Of a DNA stretch of 41,961 bases, positions 22,059 through 31,600 are shown piece by piece. Source of the stretch: a virus; the IMG/VR virus record IMGVR_UViG_3300037070_000444, positions 1 to 41,961 of that record; one strand, written 5' to 3'. The translations under genes were made by a program, and so were the position numbers. How positions within the stretch are numbered: position 1 is the first letter of the stretch; the number at the start of each line of letters is the position of its first letter. Below the pieces are notes generated by a model that was given only the letters and a program-made list of their open reading frames with translations, was not told where the DNA came from and searched no databases.

Positions 22059-22330
22059 TACCAGGATTCGATCAGACCGATCCGCCAGAAACGCTATGGC
22101 TGAAGTGGGGCGACGATCGCGCGTGGTACGGCGTCTGGTGGGACCACAAGCCGGAGCAGGAAGTCACCGAATACCGCCGCGCCGATCTAGCTTACCTACC
22201 GGATGAACTGGTGGAGGACTTACGCTATTACCTCGCGTACTACGAGGTAGGTGAAGACGATCCACGCGGGATGACCCTGCTCCACGCCATCCTCGCCGCA
22301 GTGCGCCCCACAGACGGAGAGAAGCCGTGA
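22055..22330 (+). CDS. Hypothetical acidic early protein
   Basis: A 91-residue, Trp- and Asp-rich protein (LWLKWGDDRAWYGVWWDHKP, then DELVEDLRYYLAYYEVGEDD). It begins with GTG overlapping the previous stop (GTGA). Such small, very acidic early proteins are common in phages and sometimes mimic DNA or inhibit host enzymes. That is a possibility only. Confidence 0.55.
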   Translation: MIPGFDQTDPPETLWLKWGDDRAWYGVWWDHKPEQEVTEYRRADLAYLPDELVEDLRYYLAYYEVGEDDPRGMTLLHAILAAVRPTDGEKP

Positions 22331-22572
22331 CGGATGGCGAGGTATGGCTCGAAGTCGAATTCTCCGGCGCACGCCGGATGCTCTGGGCTGACATCCTGCT
22401 CGACGGTGCCGAACCGTTCGCGTTCGACTTTTGGCGAGCGGCAAACGTGACGGCATTGAAAGTCCGCACCGACGGGACTATTGGCGGCAGAGTTCGCGTA
22501 GGCCCGGGTCCGCGCCGTCTAGTCATCGACCCGGTGTGGATCGAGAGGGTGATTATCGCGGGCGACTTATGA
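22327..22572 (+). CDS. Hypothetical small beta protein
   Basis: An 81-residue protein beginning with GTG, four bases before the preceding gene ends. The pattern alternates strands: EVWLEVEFSGARRMLWADILLDG and VRTDGTIGGRVRVG. Function unknown; it is part of the densely packed early operon. Confidence 0.5.
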   Translation: MTDGEVWLEVEFSGARRMLWADILLDGAEPFAFDFWRAANVTALKVRTDGTIGGRVRVGPGPRRLVIDPVWIERVIIAGDL

Positions 22573-22745
22573 CCAACACAACCCGCAACGCCCGCCGAGC
22601 CAGGCTGAAGCAACAGCACGTCGAGCGGATCGTCGAGCTCGAGCGCGAGAACGGTCTGCTGCGCGGACAGGTCGAGACGCTGGCCCGGACGTTGCGTGAG
22701 ATTCGTGCGAGGCAGGGTGTTGCGTTTCACTCAACGCACGGGTAA
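22569..22745 (+). CDS. Small basic coiled-coil protein
   Basis: A 58-residue protein beginning with ATG 22569, overlapping the previous stop. It is a single basic helix with heptads (RARLKQQHVERIVELERENG, then LRGQVETLARTLREI), probably a dimeric coiled coil. The gene's 3' end contains the fourth operator-like motif and a candidate promoter. Confidence 0.55.
   Translation: MTNTTRNARRARLKQQHVERIVELERENGLLRGQVETLARTLREIRARQGVAFHSTHG
22719..22735 (-). promoter_or_regulatory. Operator-like motif, copy 4 (reverse orientation)
   Basis: GTTGCGTTTCACTCAAC is the reverse complement of GTTGAG-TGAAAC-GCAAC and matches the other three copies. It lies at the end of the 58-residue gene. TTGCGT within it could be a -35 with TAATCT (22743-22748) 17 bases on, giving a promoter for the gene at 22777. 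Confidence 0.55.
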
Positions 22746-22776
22746 TCTCTCCGCTACACCTGCGGAGCCCGACAGC

Positions 22777-22980
22777 ATGATCAAGTGGTGGCTATACGAC
22801 GAGGACGCCGACATCGAGACAGAGATCGAGATCGACTACGACGAGACAGACGCCACGAACATCATCGCAGTTGATCCGATGGACCAGGACGTGACCCATC
22901 TGATCCCAGACAGTGACTGGCCGCGAATCATCAAGGAACTCATGGACAGTTACACAAGCCACGACGGGCCGCCGCTGTGA
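22777..22980 (+). CDS. Highly acidic small early protein
   Basis: A 67-residue protein, over a quarter Asp/Glu (YDEDADIETEIEIDYDETD, then VDPMDQDVTHLIPDSDW). Such proteins are frequent in phage early regions and may mimic DNA, but no family is recognised. A short hairpin (22749-22767, CTCCGC/GCGGAG) and a candidate promoter with operator copy 4 precede it, so it may have a start of transcription separate from the rest of the operon. Confidence 0.55.
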   Translation: MIKWWLYDEDADIETEIEIDYDETDATNIIAVDPMDQDVTHLIPDSDWPRIIKELMDSYTSHDGPPL

Positions 22981-23123
22981 GCCCGCGAGCGACCGCCGTA
23001 TTCGCGATCCTTGTCATGCTGCTATGCATCTTCGGCGACGCCATCGCCGACGCATGGTTCCCGGTGCCGGACATGTCGCCGGTGTGTGTTCAGTTTGGAG
23101 TTTGCAGGAATCTCGATGAGTGA
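22977..23123 (+). CDS. Small protein with N-terminal hydrophobic segment
   Basis: A 48-residue protein read from GTG 22977 (overlapping the previous stop, GTGA) to TGA 23121-23123. It has a hydrophobic stretch (AVFAILVMLLCIFGDAIADA) that could be a signal peptide or a membrane anchor, then a short polar tail with two cysteines. A secreted or membrane-bound small protein is likely; its role is unknown. It overlaps the next gene by eight bases. Confidence 0.5.
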   Translation: MSPRATAVFAILVMLLCIFGDAIADAWFPVPDMSPVCVQFGVCRNLDE

Positions 23124-23253
23124 CTACTACGAACAGCGCGCCCACCACCGAGCGCCCATGTACCGCTACCAGCTAATCGGATTCAGGATGCTCGCGATCA
23201 TCGTCGGGCTTGCGGTGGTGTGGCGGGTTATCGAGATCGCGTTGGCGGTGTGA
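23116..23253 (+). CDS. Small membrane protein at end of early operon
   Basis: A 45-residue protein from ATG 23116 with a polar start (SDYYEQRAHHRAPMYRYQL) and a single hydrophobic span (FRMLAIIVGLAVVWRVIEIALAV). The length and topology suit a small holin or another phage membrane peptide. The upstream open frame is a shadow. It is the last gene of the rightward block and its stop lies in a hairpin shared with the facing gene. Confidence 0.5.
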   Translation: MSDYYEQRAHHRAPMYRYQLIGFRMLAIIVGLAVVWRVIEIALAV

Positions 23254-23262
23254 CTCACCGCC
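23244..23262. terminator. Hairpin at convergent gene ends (possible bidirectional terminator)
   Basis: GGCGGTG (23244-23250) and CACCGCC (23256-23262) pair perfectly over seven bases with the loop TGACT. The stop codons of the two facing genes (TGA at 23251, and the complement TCA at 23255) fall in or beside the loop. No T-run follows on either strand, so it is at best a weak intrinsic terminator. Confidence 0.5.
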
Positions 23263-23587
23263 CGACCTTGTGCTCTAGTGCGGAGAGCCTGAGACGGATG
23301 GCTTCGAGCTCTGCTGCGACGGTAGGTGTCGCGGTCCTAGATCCTTGATTGTCGATACGCTCGGCAAGATGCTCAACGGCTGCGACTCTGCCCTTGACGA
23401 CATCGAGCCGCTCGTCGCGTAGCCGTAGATCTCTCTCAGCATCCGCCGCCCTGTAGCGATCGTCTGCCGACCCCACAGTATACAGGCCAGACAAAGAGCC
23501 CATACCGAGAGCAGCAACTGCAACCAACCGAAAAACAAGATCGTTAAATGAGCTTCGGTCACTGGATCGATCATCGTCTTGCCCCAT
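23255..23587 (-). CDS. Membrane-anchored coiled-coil protein (lysis or tail-associated?)
   Basis: A 110-residue protein with a short polar start, one hydrophobic segment at about residues 18-38 (LVFRLVAVAALGMGSLSGLY), then a coiled coil (RDERLDVVKGRVAAVEHLAE and AELEAIRLRLSALEHKV). This is the arrangement of hemolysin XhlA-like and i-spanin-like phage proteins. It is the last gene of the leftward late block, after the tail fibre, a usual place for lysis genes, but no endolysin is next to it. A second open frame (23275-23574) overlaps it. Function is inferred from topology. Confidence 0.55.
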   Translation of the reverse strand: MGQDDDRSSDRSSFNDLVFRLVAVAALGMGSLSGLYTVGSADDRYRAADAERDLRLRDERLDVVKGRVAAVEHLAERIDNQGSRTATPTVAAELEAIRLRLSALEHKVGR

Positions 23588-23652
23588 TTCTCATGGCCGC
23601 CTTTCTAAGGTAACCCCGTTTGCGCCACCCCAAAGTAGGGGAAACGCTGACA

Positions 23653-26097
23653 TCAGTACCGTGGAACGTACTTGACCGATGCGTAGTCGATCGTGATCGA
23701 ACTCGCCGCGTTCCCGACGTAAGCCCTGATCTCCAGCAGTCCGTTCCCGCTGATCGCCGCCGTGTCCGACGTGGTCGCCGCGCGTATCGTGTCGATCGCC
23801 GCGCCAACGGTCTGCCGAGTGACCGCCTTCCAAGTCGAGACCGTGATCAGGTTGATCACTCCGTCGATGCTCCACTCGTCGGCCAGCGTGCTGGTGAACG
23901 TCATGATCACGTCTCCATCCCAGAGCACATCGATGGTGTGGGCATCGGTCCCGGTGTTGACCCCGCCAGCCTTGATGAACAGCGCATCGCCCGCAGCGAA
24001 CGCAGCCGCAGCCACCGCACGGCTCACGAGCGAGTTACTCGACGCCGTCGCGACGATCGCCGTGGCGGACCCGTAGACCAGATTCATCGCCTCGACCTGC
24101 TCGCGCCCCGTGATCGTGTTCTGGCGAGAGTCCACGCCAGCCTGAGCCAGCGCGGTGAGCGCGCCGGACACAGCAGCCTCACCTGTCGGCAGACGGTTTC
24201 CAAGGAACCGAACCTGCGTCGCCGTCGAGTCCACGGTGATCGTGTCGGCGACCACATCGCGCAGGTCCACGTCGCGGAAGGTGATGTTCTTGCCGGGACC
24301 GATGTCGATCAGCTTGGCGCCGATGGTCGGGCAGATCACTTTGAGCCCGCGAACCTCGACGCCGAGTTCGTTTGCAGCAGCATCGGCCGTGAGCGAGAAC
24401 AGGTCGCCCGAAACGGACTTCAGTTTCCATGTCCCGCCTTGGATCAGGTTGTGTCCGAAGTCCATCCCCGAGACACCCTCGGCCAGAGGCTCGGCGTTCG
24501 AGACGGTGCAGCCGAACGCGATGGCTCCCATGTCCACGTCGCAGTTGATCACCTTGTTGTGGAGCGAACCCACCCCGAACTTCACCGCCAGCGCCGCGGT
24601 CGAGTCGAAGTACTTCCCGGTGCAGCCGAGCACGGTGTTGTGGTGCGCCCCCTCTGCGAACGTGAACACCCCGAGCGAGACAGCCGTTGTCGTGTCGGTC
24701 TGCTGGTGCGATTCGTTGTTGAGCACCATGCAGTCGTGAGAGAAGTACCCGAACTCCCACGAGCGCGAATCCACGTTGCCGCGGAAGTTGTCGAAGGTCG
24801 AATGCGCGGCCCCGTTCATACTCAGGATGTTGTTGCCGTACTCCTGAAAGCAGTCGCGCACGGTCAGATTTATAAACCCGCCATACCGCGACCAGGCATC
24901 GTTGAGCGAGCCGAACCGCGTCCCCTCGATCGTGACGTCGCGCACCATCTGCGGCGTGAAGTCGTTCCCGACGTGACCGAGGTTGTCAGCCGGACGCGAG
25001 ATCCGCATATTCGCGCAGGTCCGGTAGACCTTGTGGCGCAGCAGCACCTCGCCAGTCCCTGCATCGTGTCCTGCCGACACGTTGATCTGCTGATACGTGG
25101 GTTTGAAGTACCCGCCGCCCGTCGTGTAGCCGACAGAACTCCAGCAGTACAGAACCGTGCCTTCGGGATAGTTAGCGGCGTCCGCTGCCGTCGAACAGGT
25201 CACGCGGTCGTCATCCACCGTGACGTTGTCGAGCGCGTCGTAGCCGGCGTTGCTGTCCGTGAATCCGCCGTCGTCGTAGGTTCCGAGCACCAGGCACTGA
25301 CCAGACCCGCCGCTCGATGCCTCGTCGTTGAACACGAGCGGATTGCCGATGCCGATCATGTGCATTTCATCGCGGCCGATGATCGGCGTGGTCAGCCGGA
25401 TCAGGCCGGCATAGACCACGTACCCGGTCGAGTCGATCGCCGCCTGCATCGCCGCCGTGCTCGAGGCGACGCCAGTCGGATCGCCGCCGTACCTGCGGAA
25501 GTCGCCCGGCTGGTAGTAGTAGTACGTCGGCGTGACACCGGCCGCGATCTCGCCAGCGGTCCGCGGATACAGGTGCCCGCCGATCACCGAGCGCGACAGC
25601 GTGGTATCGCCGAGCGACTCGTAGAGCTCAGGATCGCCAGTCGTCTCGTCGAAGAAAAAGGCGTACTTGCCCTTGCGATTCTCGACGTCCAGCAACGTGT
25701 CCCAATCGACCGTGCCAGCCTCGCCGGCAGGGAACTGCATCGCCCGCCCCAACCGCGCGTCGAGTTGCAGGTCGATCAGCGTGCCGCGGTCGAACTCGCG
25801 CTCGAGCGTCTCGGCAGGGAATGAATCGTTGTTGATCCAGTCGGCCGGCTGCTCGATCGGCATGTCGAGTTGCACGACCACGTTCACGCCGGACGCAGGC
25901 GCCACGAGGAACGTGATCGAACCGCCCTCGTCCTCGTCCGCACCGTCCACCGTGTAGTGCGTGGTCAGCGTCTGCCGGGTCGCGTTGGAGTAGACCGCGA
26001 GATCGCTGTCCTCGAGGAACCGGAACGGCACCGGGAACTCGGTCGTGCTCCCGTCGCCAACGTACTCCGCGCGGACTTCGGTGGTGGATACGGTCAT
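23653..26097 (-). CDS. Tail fibre / tailspike with T7-type N-terminal domain
   Basis: An 814-residue tail protein for host recognition. Residues 1-150 follow the T7 fibre N-terminal pattern: TTEVRAEYVGDGSTTEFPVP, FRFLEDSDLAVYSN, then MPIEQPADWINNDSFPAETL and EREFDRGTLIDLQLDA. This domain fixes fibres to the tail. A pectate-lyase-like beta-helix starts with FRRYGGDPTGVASSTAAMQAAID (about residue 195) and runs on with many VRDCF-type rungs. The C-terminal 150 residues are beta-rich and may trimerise. The start at 26097 overlaps the previous stop (ATGA). The frame is open 291 codons further up, inside the ejection gene, and that part is a shadow. It could be a capsule depolymerase; active-site residues are not identifiable. 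Confidence 0.82.
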   Translation of the reverse strand: MTVSTTEVRAEYVGDGSTTEFPVPFRFLEDSDLAVYSNATRQTLTTHYTVDGADEDEGGSITFLVAPASGVNVVVQLDMPIEQPADWINNDSFPAETLEREFDRGTLIDLQLDARLGRAMQFPAGEAGTVDWDTLLDVENRKGKYAFFFDETTGDPELYESLGDTTLSRSVIGGHLYPRTAGEIAAGVTPTYYYYQPGDFRRYGGDPTGVASSTAAMQAAIDSTGYVVYAGLIRLTTPIIGRDEMHMIGIGNPLVFNDEASSGGSGQCLVLGTYDDGGFTDSNAGYDALDNVTVDDDRVTCSTAADAANYPEGTVLYCWSSVGYTTGGGYFKPTYQQINVSAGHDAGTGEVLLRHKVYRTCANMRISRPADNLGHVGNDFTPQMVRDVTIEGTRFGSLNDAWSRYGGFINLTVRDCFQEYGNNILSMNGAAHSTFDNFRGNVDSRSWEFGYFSHDCMVLNNESHQQTDTTTAVSLGVFTFAEGAHHNTVLGCTGKYFDSTAALAVKFGVGSLHNKVINCDVDMGAIAFGCTVSNAEPLAEGVSGMDFGHNLIQGGTWKLKSVSGDLFSLTADAAANELGVEVRGLKVICPTIGAKLIDIGPGKNITFRDVDLRDVVADTITVDSTATQVRFLGNRLPTGEAAVSGALTALAQAGVDSRQNTITGREQVEAMNLVYGSATAIVATASSNSLVSRAVAAAAFAAGDALFIKAGGVNTGTDAHTIDVLWDGDVIMTFTSTLADEWSIDGVINLITVSTWKAVTRQTVGAAIDTIRAATTSDTAAISGNGLLEIRAYVGNAASSITIDYASVKYVPRY

Positions 26098-28610
26098 TGC
26101 TCTGCTCCTACGATGTTTCCGACATTCGGCGCCCGCGCCTCTTCGACCGGCGCTCCCGGCGCCCACCACCACGTCGTCCCGAAGTCCCGCTGCGCCTTGG
26201 CCTTGGTCCGAGCCAGGTACCCAGGCGAGAAATGCTCCTGCAGGTTCTGGAAGATCAGATGATCTAACGCGGCCTTGGCGTACCAGAGGTTCATGCCAGG
26301 CGTCAGCCCGCGCCCCACCCGCACGGCCTCGGCACCGAAGTCCGTCTCTTCGCCGCGCGCAGCCTGGATCAGGTTCCCGCGCGTGAGCGCGTCGATGCCG
26401 GCCAGCGTCCCGACAGCAGGACCAGCCAGCGTCTCCACCATCGAGCGGCCCTGCGAGCTCGCCTCGTTGAACAGGAAGTCGCCGTAGATCCCGAGCGCGC
26501 CACCCTTGAGCAGCGCGGCCAGCATGTTGCGTGGCTTCGTGAGATCGCGCGGATCGCGCCCGGAGAAAACGTCGTTGATCTCCATCGCGACCGCCCCGAA
26601 GATCGTCTGCAGCGCGATGAGCGACGCCAGGTACCCGGCCTTGCCAGCGGCGCCCTCGTACATCGTGAGCGCCCGCTCGACGTGCCGCGTGAGCATCGCC
26701 TGCGGGAACGACTTGAACAGCATCACCGACCGCGCGAGCTCGCCCCAGGCAGTACCCGCCTGCGTGGCCGCCATGCCAGCCCGCTCGCGAGCGCCAGGTT
26801 CGATGACGGCTATGTCCTGCTCCTCGAGCACGATGGCCATCAGGCGCGACGCAGCGCGGTTCCGCTCGACATCCGTCCACGGACCAGCCGCCCGGTAGAT
26901 CGACTCCGGCGTGAGCACCGTGGATCGGTTCCCCCAATCCTCCGGCTGTGCCGCGCGCCAGATATCCCACGTCGCCTGGTCGAGTCCATGCGAGGCGAGC
27001 ATCCGGTAGTCCATCGCATGCAGGTCGGAGACATTCGCGACGTCCCGCGTGAGCGCGCCGATGGAATCCATCATCACCGACGAGAACGCGCGCCGGTTCG
27101 CCTCGGTCATGGCGTTGAGTCCGCCGAGCCGAAAGAACAGCGCGCTCATCTTCGCGGACCAGCGCGGACCCATCGAGTCCGCCGCGAACCGCTGCACGTC
27201 GTTCTGCATGGTGGACACCATGAGCCCCGCACGCCGAGCCAGTCGTTCCTCCACGCGGTCCGCCGGATTGAACGCCCGAAGCTGCGCCATGAAGATCTTC
27301 ATGGCCGGGAGCTTGTTGATGTGCGACGTGAGGTACAGCGTCCCGTTATCCGAGATCGACGTGATCGCAGCCGACCCGAGCAGCGCAATCGACAGGATCG
27401 CGCGCAGATCCCGCATGCCCCATGCCAGCCAGTTATCCAGACCAGGCGCACCGTTGCCCGCCACGTAGTCGTAGAGTTTCTCGATGCGCGCGACCTTCTT
27501 GTTCAGCGCCGGCAGCGACGCCGGATCCGCAACAGCCGCCTCGGAGTACGCCTGCTGCAGCATGGTCTCGAACTGGTGGTCGGAGTTCGGTGACCAGCGT
27601 TCGACGAGCGCAATGTCCCGAGACATGCGCGAGACGTGACCGGAGAGCGACTGGAACAGGTTGTGCTCGGAGTAGGAGCGGAACGCGTCGAGCGCGCCCG
27701 TGCCGTCCTTGAAGTGAATCTGCCGGTGAGCGGCGCCGCGGTTCGCCTTGACCGCACCGCCCGGCATCGGTTCAGGCTTCAGCTTGTTAGCACCATCGGT
27801 CGTGATGGTGAGCCAGGCACTCGACAGGAAGTCCCGCATCTCCGCGTCGTCGAACAGCGAGCCGTCCGGATGAACGTACTTGGAGCGGTCAACCCACTGG
27901 AAGAAATCGTCGACGAACTTCTGCTGGCCGAGCTTGACCGCGAGCTTGCGCGACCACGAGTGAGGCGTGCCCCAATTGTCCAGCTTGCCGATGTTCCCAC
28001 CGGCCGAGTTGAACCGTGAGCGCAGCGTCTCGGTCGCCTCGTCCCACGCCTTGACCGCCTGCTTGATCATCGGGTTTCCGGTGTCGGTCCCGTGCGCCTC
28101 GAGCACGAACGCGTTCTCCATGTCGCGGTTCGCGAACAGCCCCATGAACCGCGGACCGATCGCGTCCCACGCATCGACCAGCCGGGACATGGCGACCGAC
28201 TCAATACCGGCCGCCTCCTTCTCCACAGAAACCGTGTTGTTCTTGCCGTCGTTGATCGGCGCCAGCGTCCGCTCGATCGCGTCGAGCCGCGTGGCATCGT
28301 GCCCGTGCGCGACCTGCTCGTTCGTGTAGAGCTCGTTGGAGTCCCACGTCTGGATCGCCCGCGTTACCCGCAGGCGCTTCAAGTCCGCCTCTTCGACGAT
28401 CTCGCGCGCAGCCTCAGCCGCACCCTGGCGCAGACGGTCGACAACACCGAGCGCACGCCACGCAGCAGGATCCTGCCGAGCCAGTCGCTTCATAGCGTCG
28501 CGCACGCGGTCCTCGATCTTGCGCGCCTCGGCCACCTTCAACGGGCGACCGATCGCAGCCGAGACAGCCTGGATGCACGCCGACCTCACGTGCCGAACCT
28601 CATGGCGCAA
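26094..28610 (-). CDS. Large ejection protein with LPD38-like domain
   Basis: An 838-residue, mostly helical protein. The C-terminal part has SLIALQTIFGAVAMEINDVF, SGRDPRDLTKPRN and AALLKGGALGIYGDFLFNE, then a segment with SMVETLAGPAVGTLAGI. This is the signature of LPD38-type polyvalent-protein domains, common in the last and longest internal virion proteins of podoviruses (comparable to T7 gp16 in place). It is presumably packed in the head and ejected with the DNA to form a channel across the envelope. It has several hydrophobic helices that could cross a membrane. It overlaps the 1550-residue protein by 25 bases and the tail fibre by four. The start ATG at 28610 is inside the upstream gene; a later start is possible. 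Confidence 0.75.
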   Translation of the reverse strand: MRHEVRHVRSACIQAVSAAIGRPLKVAEARKIEDRVRDAMKRLARQDPAAWRALGVVDRLRQGAAEAAREIVEEADLKRLRVTRAIQTWDSNELYTNEQVAHGHDATRLDAIERTLAPINDGKNNTVSVEKEAAGIESVAMSRLVDAWDAIGPRFMGLFANRDMENAFVLEAHGTDTGNPMIKQAVKAWDEATETLRSRFNSAGGNIGKLDNWGTPHSWSRKLAVKLGQQKFVDDFFQWVDRSKYVHPDGSLFDDAEMRDFLSSAWLTITTDGANKLKPEPMPGGAVKANRGAAHRQIHFKDGTGALDAFRSYSEHNLFQSLSGHVSRMSRDIALVERWSPNSDHQFETMLQQAYSEAAVADPASLPALNKKVARIEKLYDYVAGNGAPGLDNWLAWGMRDLRAILSIALLGSAAITSISDNGTLYLTSHINKLPAMKIFMAQLRAFNPADRVEERLARRAGLMVSTMQNDVQRFAADSMGPRWSAKMSALFFRLGGLNAMTEANRRAFSSVMMDSIGALTRDVANVSDLHAMDYRMLASHGLDQATWDIWRAAQPEDWGNRSTVLTPESIYRAAGPWTDVERNRAASRLMAIVLEEQDIAVIEPGARERAGMAATQAGTAWGELARSVMLFKSFPQAMLTRHVERALTMYEGAAGKAGYLASLIALQTIFGAVAMEINDVFSGRDPRDLTKPRNMLAALLKGGALGIYGDFLFNEASSQGRSMVETLAGPAVGTLAGIDALTRGNLIQAARGEETDFGAEAVRVGRGLTPGMNLWYAKAALDHLIFQNLQEHFSPGYLARTKAKAQRDFGTTWWWAPGAPVEEARAPNVGNIVGAEQ

Positions 28611-31600
28611 TCCACCGCGGCGTCGAATCCCTTAGAGAGCTCGCCCGCCCGCTCGACCTCAGCGTCCGCAATGTCCGTGAGCGCGCGAGCGTTCGGCATC
28701 GTGGTCTCGTCCACCGGATCGCCGACGCGCGAGTAGAACTGACCGTCCATTTCCGCCTCGGCAGCGCGCGTGGCTTCCTCGATGGACGCGTAGATATCAC
28801 CAGTGTCCTCGCCGTCGATCGTGACCTGATACCTTAACTCACCGGGATTGTCTGGATTCTCGGCCTTGTCGATCCGCGCCTTCCCATTCGCCGACGTCCA
28901 CACATCCGCATCCTTGTTGGCCTTCCACGCCACCCGGCCAAGGTCATCGCTGAACAGGACGACGTTGAAACGGGCATCGGGCAAGTTCCACGAATGACCG
29001 CGCGTCTCGCCGTCAAGGAAGCGGTGGCCGGGGACGCCGAGTTCGCTCAACATGATGGAGGCGATCTCATCGTCGCCCGGAGAGTACGCTGGGTCTCCAC
29101 GACGTTCCTGAGCTTCGAAGATCGCCTGCACAACACGCGCGTCGAAATCCTCACTGCCTTCGCCCAGCCGACCGTCGATTCTTTTGATAAGCCGCACATA
29201 CGCAGACTGCCCGCCGCCGCGTCGAGTCGGATCTACCGGCCACTCGCCAAGCGTTCTGAACGCCGCCTTGACGTTGTCCGGCTGCTCCCGCATCGGCGCA
29301 TCCCAGATCATCAACTTGTCCCACTCCGCATCGTCCATGACGTGGCCGAACAGGGAGCCGGCTGGCTTCTCAGGTTCGTACCGCGTGATGTCAGGACGGA
29401 GCAGGACTTCGGTACCCTTCGTGATCTTGCCTTTGCCGTCGAACGCAATCTGATTGATCTCGTTCGCACGTTCCTCGGACACGTAGACCTGCGAGTCCTG
29501 GCTGTTCGGGTCGCGGAGTTCCCACCCGTCGCGCTCGACGGTCAGGTCATCGATAACCCGCAGCGATGCCTCAAGCCGCGCGACGCGATCCTGCTCGATC
29601 TTGATCCCCCCCTGCGTCCCCATGCCACGCGCGCGATATCCATGATTCAGCTCTGCCGCCGCTTGCGCCGCATCCGCCTCATCTGCAAGGCCGCTAAGGC
29701 CGACCAGATATGCTGGCTCGCCTTTCGGATCAAGCACGTTCCACTCGCCATCGATCAACGATGGCGTGAACCCACGCTCACGTTGCTCAAGAGAACGACG
29801 CGCGTTCGCCAAATCTTCCGTGAGTACAACCTTGACATGATCGATCGGCCAGCCTGACGCCGGATCAACCATATTCAGAATGTCGGCCATCGCCCCAGCA
29901 TCGCCCTTCATCTTGTGATGGACGATGCGGTCGCCGACTTGCCAGGCAGGATCATCGGCTCCGAACGTGATGAATTCACCGCCGTTGTAGTAGTCGAACT
30001 TGTCGCCGAACTTGGCGCGCAGCAGCACGCCTATCTCTTTCGCGCTGAAACCGTCCAAGCCGCCGAGACTCTGCAGCGCATCACCAAGCTCGCGGAACTG
30101 CTCCAGCGTCACGACTCGACCGTCGACGACTGTGACGTTTCCTGATCCCGCCTTCCGCTCCACCAGCCGATCCCGATACCGAGTCCGCGAGATCCACTCC
30201 TGCTGCGCGAGGTAGTGACCGTAGCCGAACGCCTGCGCGCCCTCGCCGGTGTTTATGTATTTCCAGCGCAGCCGTCCGAGCGGCGCACCTTCCTCTGCCG
30301 CGAACCCTTCAACCGGCGCACCGTGAAACAGCGTCATGTACCAGGGAGCCCCACCGCCAGCCTCGACCTCAGCCTGCCGAGCATGACGACGCAGCGACGC
30401 CACAGCCATCTGCTGCAGGTCAGCGACAGACAGATCCACGAACCGGCCGCCAGTCGTGCGGTACAGCCACTGACGCACCGACGCGAGCACCCGCTGCACG
30501 ATCGGCAGATCCGGTGCGTTCTCGATCAGGTACGCGAGCGTCTCAGCGCGGACGTGCTCCGGCCTGTTCGCCCGACCCTCGGCCAGCGCACGCGCGGTCT
30601 GGAACACCGGGTCGGTCTCGGCCCGAGCAGCGACCTCGTCCAGCACCCGCGTGTAGAGCTCGTCGCCGAGCAGGTCACGCATGCCGGCGTGCTCGCCGAT
30701 CTCGTGGAGCACCCGACCGCGGACCTGAGCAGGCGACGTGTTATCGGCCACGATCCACGCCTGCCCGTGCCAGTACATCCCGCCGACGTCGGCCGGATGC
30801 GGACCGCCAGGGAGGTCCGAGACGGACTGCACGACGCGCACGCGGCCAGCCTGCATGAGCCGATCGGACGAGCGGCCGAACGCAGCACGGAGCGTGGTGG
30901 TGAGGTTCTCGACGGTCGAGCGAGCGCCTGGCCCGCGCGAGTACATCGGCGCCTCGAGCGCCCGCTCCAGCGTCCGCATCTTGTCCGGCGCATTCGCCTC
31001 GAACATGGACGTCTGCTTCGGCGAGCCTACCGCGTTGACCCGCCGGTAGAACTCGCGGATCCCATCGCCCATCGCCCGAGCCGATCGAACGTTCTGGTCC
31101 AGGAACGTGACCAGCAGCCGCGCAGCCGGCGTGAGCTCGTCCCCAAGCGCGTCCATCTGCCGGAGCCACTCGTCGACCGAAGTCCCCTTCGCGCGCAGCG
31201 CCTCGAGCTTTTCCACCGCCGACACGAGATCGTCATGCAGGCCGATCGGATACAGATCGCCCCGCGCCATCGCCTCGCGCGAGTCCGCAACGACCGGCGC
31301 CACACGAGCCAGCGCAGCCGCGATGTTCCGCGAGCCCGGATCCACCGACTCGACCAAGCGCGACAGCGTCGGCGAGTCGCCGTAGGCGCGGAACAGGATC
31401 GCGTTACGGAGCCGGCCGGCACCCTCCGCGGACAGCCGCCCATCCGCGTCCATGATTCCCGCGCGCTGGTTCTGCGGCATGTGCCGCGCCCACTCGCGCA
31501 CGAACGGCATGTTCGCCGCGTGGTCGAGCGCACCGTCCTCACCGAACACGAACGCCTGGAAGTCGCCGAGCCGAGCCGCGTCCACCTTCGCCTGCTCGAG

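Noticed and set aside
24718-24734. Fifth possible copy of the 17-bp operator (GTTGAG-N6-GCAGT)
   Set aside because: Its second half-site matches only three of five bases, and it lies deep in the tail fibre coding sequence.
23620-25824. Rightward open frame of 734 codons
   Set aside because: It is antisense to the tail fibre and of low complexity (Arg, Val, His); no family was recognised.
23653-26097. Diversity-generating retroelement as in BPP-1
   Set aside because: No reverse transcriptase gene and no template/variable repeat pair near the fibre were seen.
26098-26970. 291-codon upstream extension of the tail fibre frame
   Set aside because: It overlaps the ejection protein gene out of frame and is Arg/Gly-rich; the T7-type domain starts exactly at ATG 26097.
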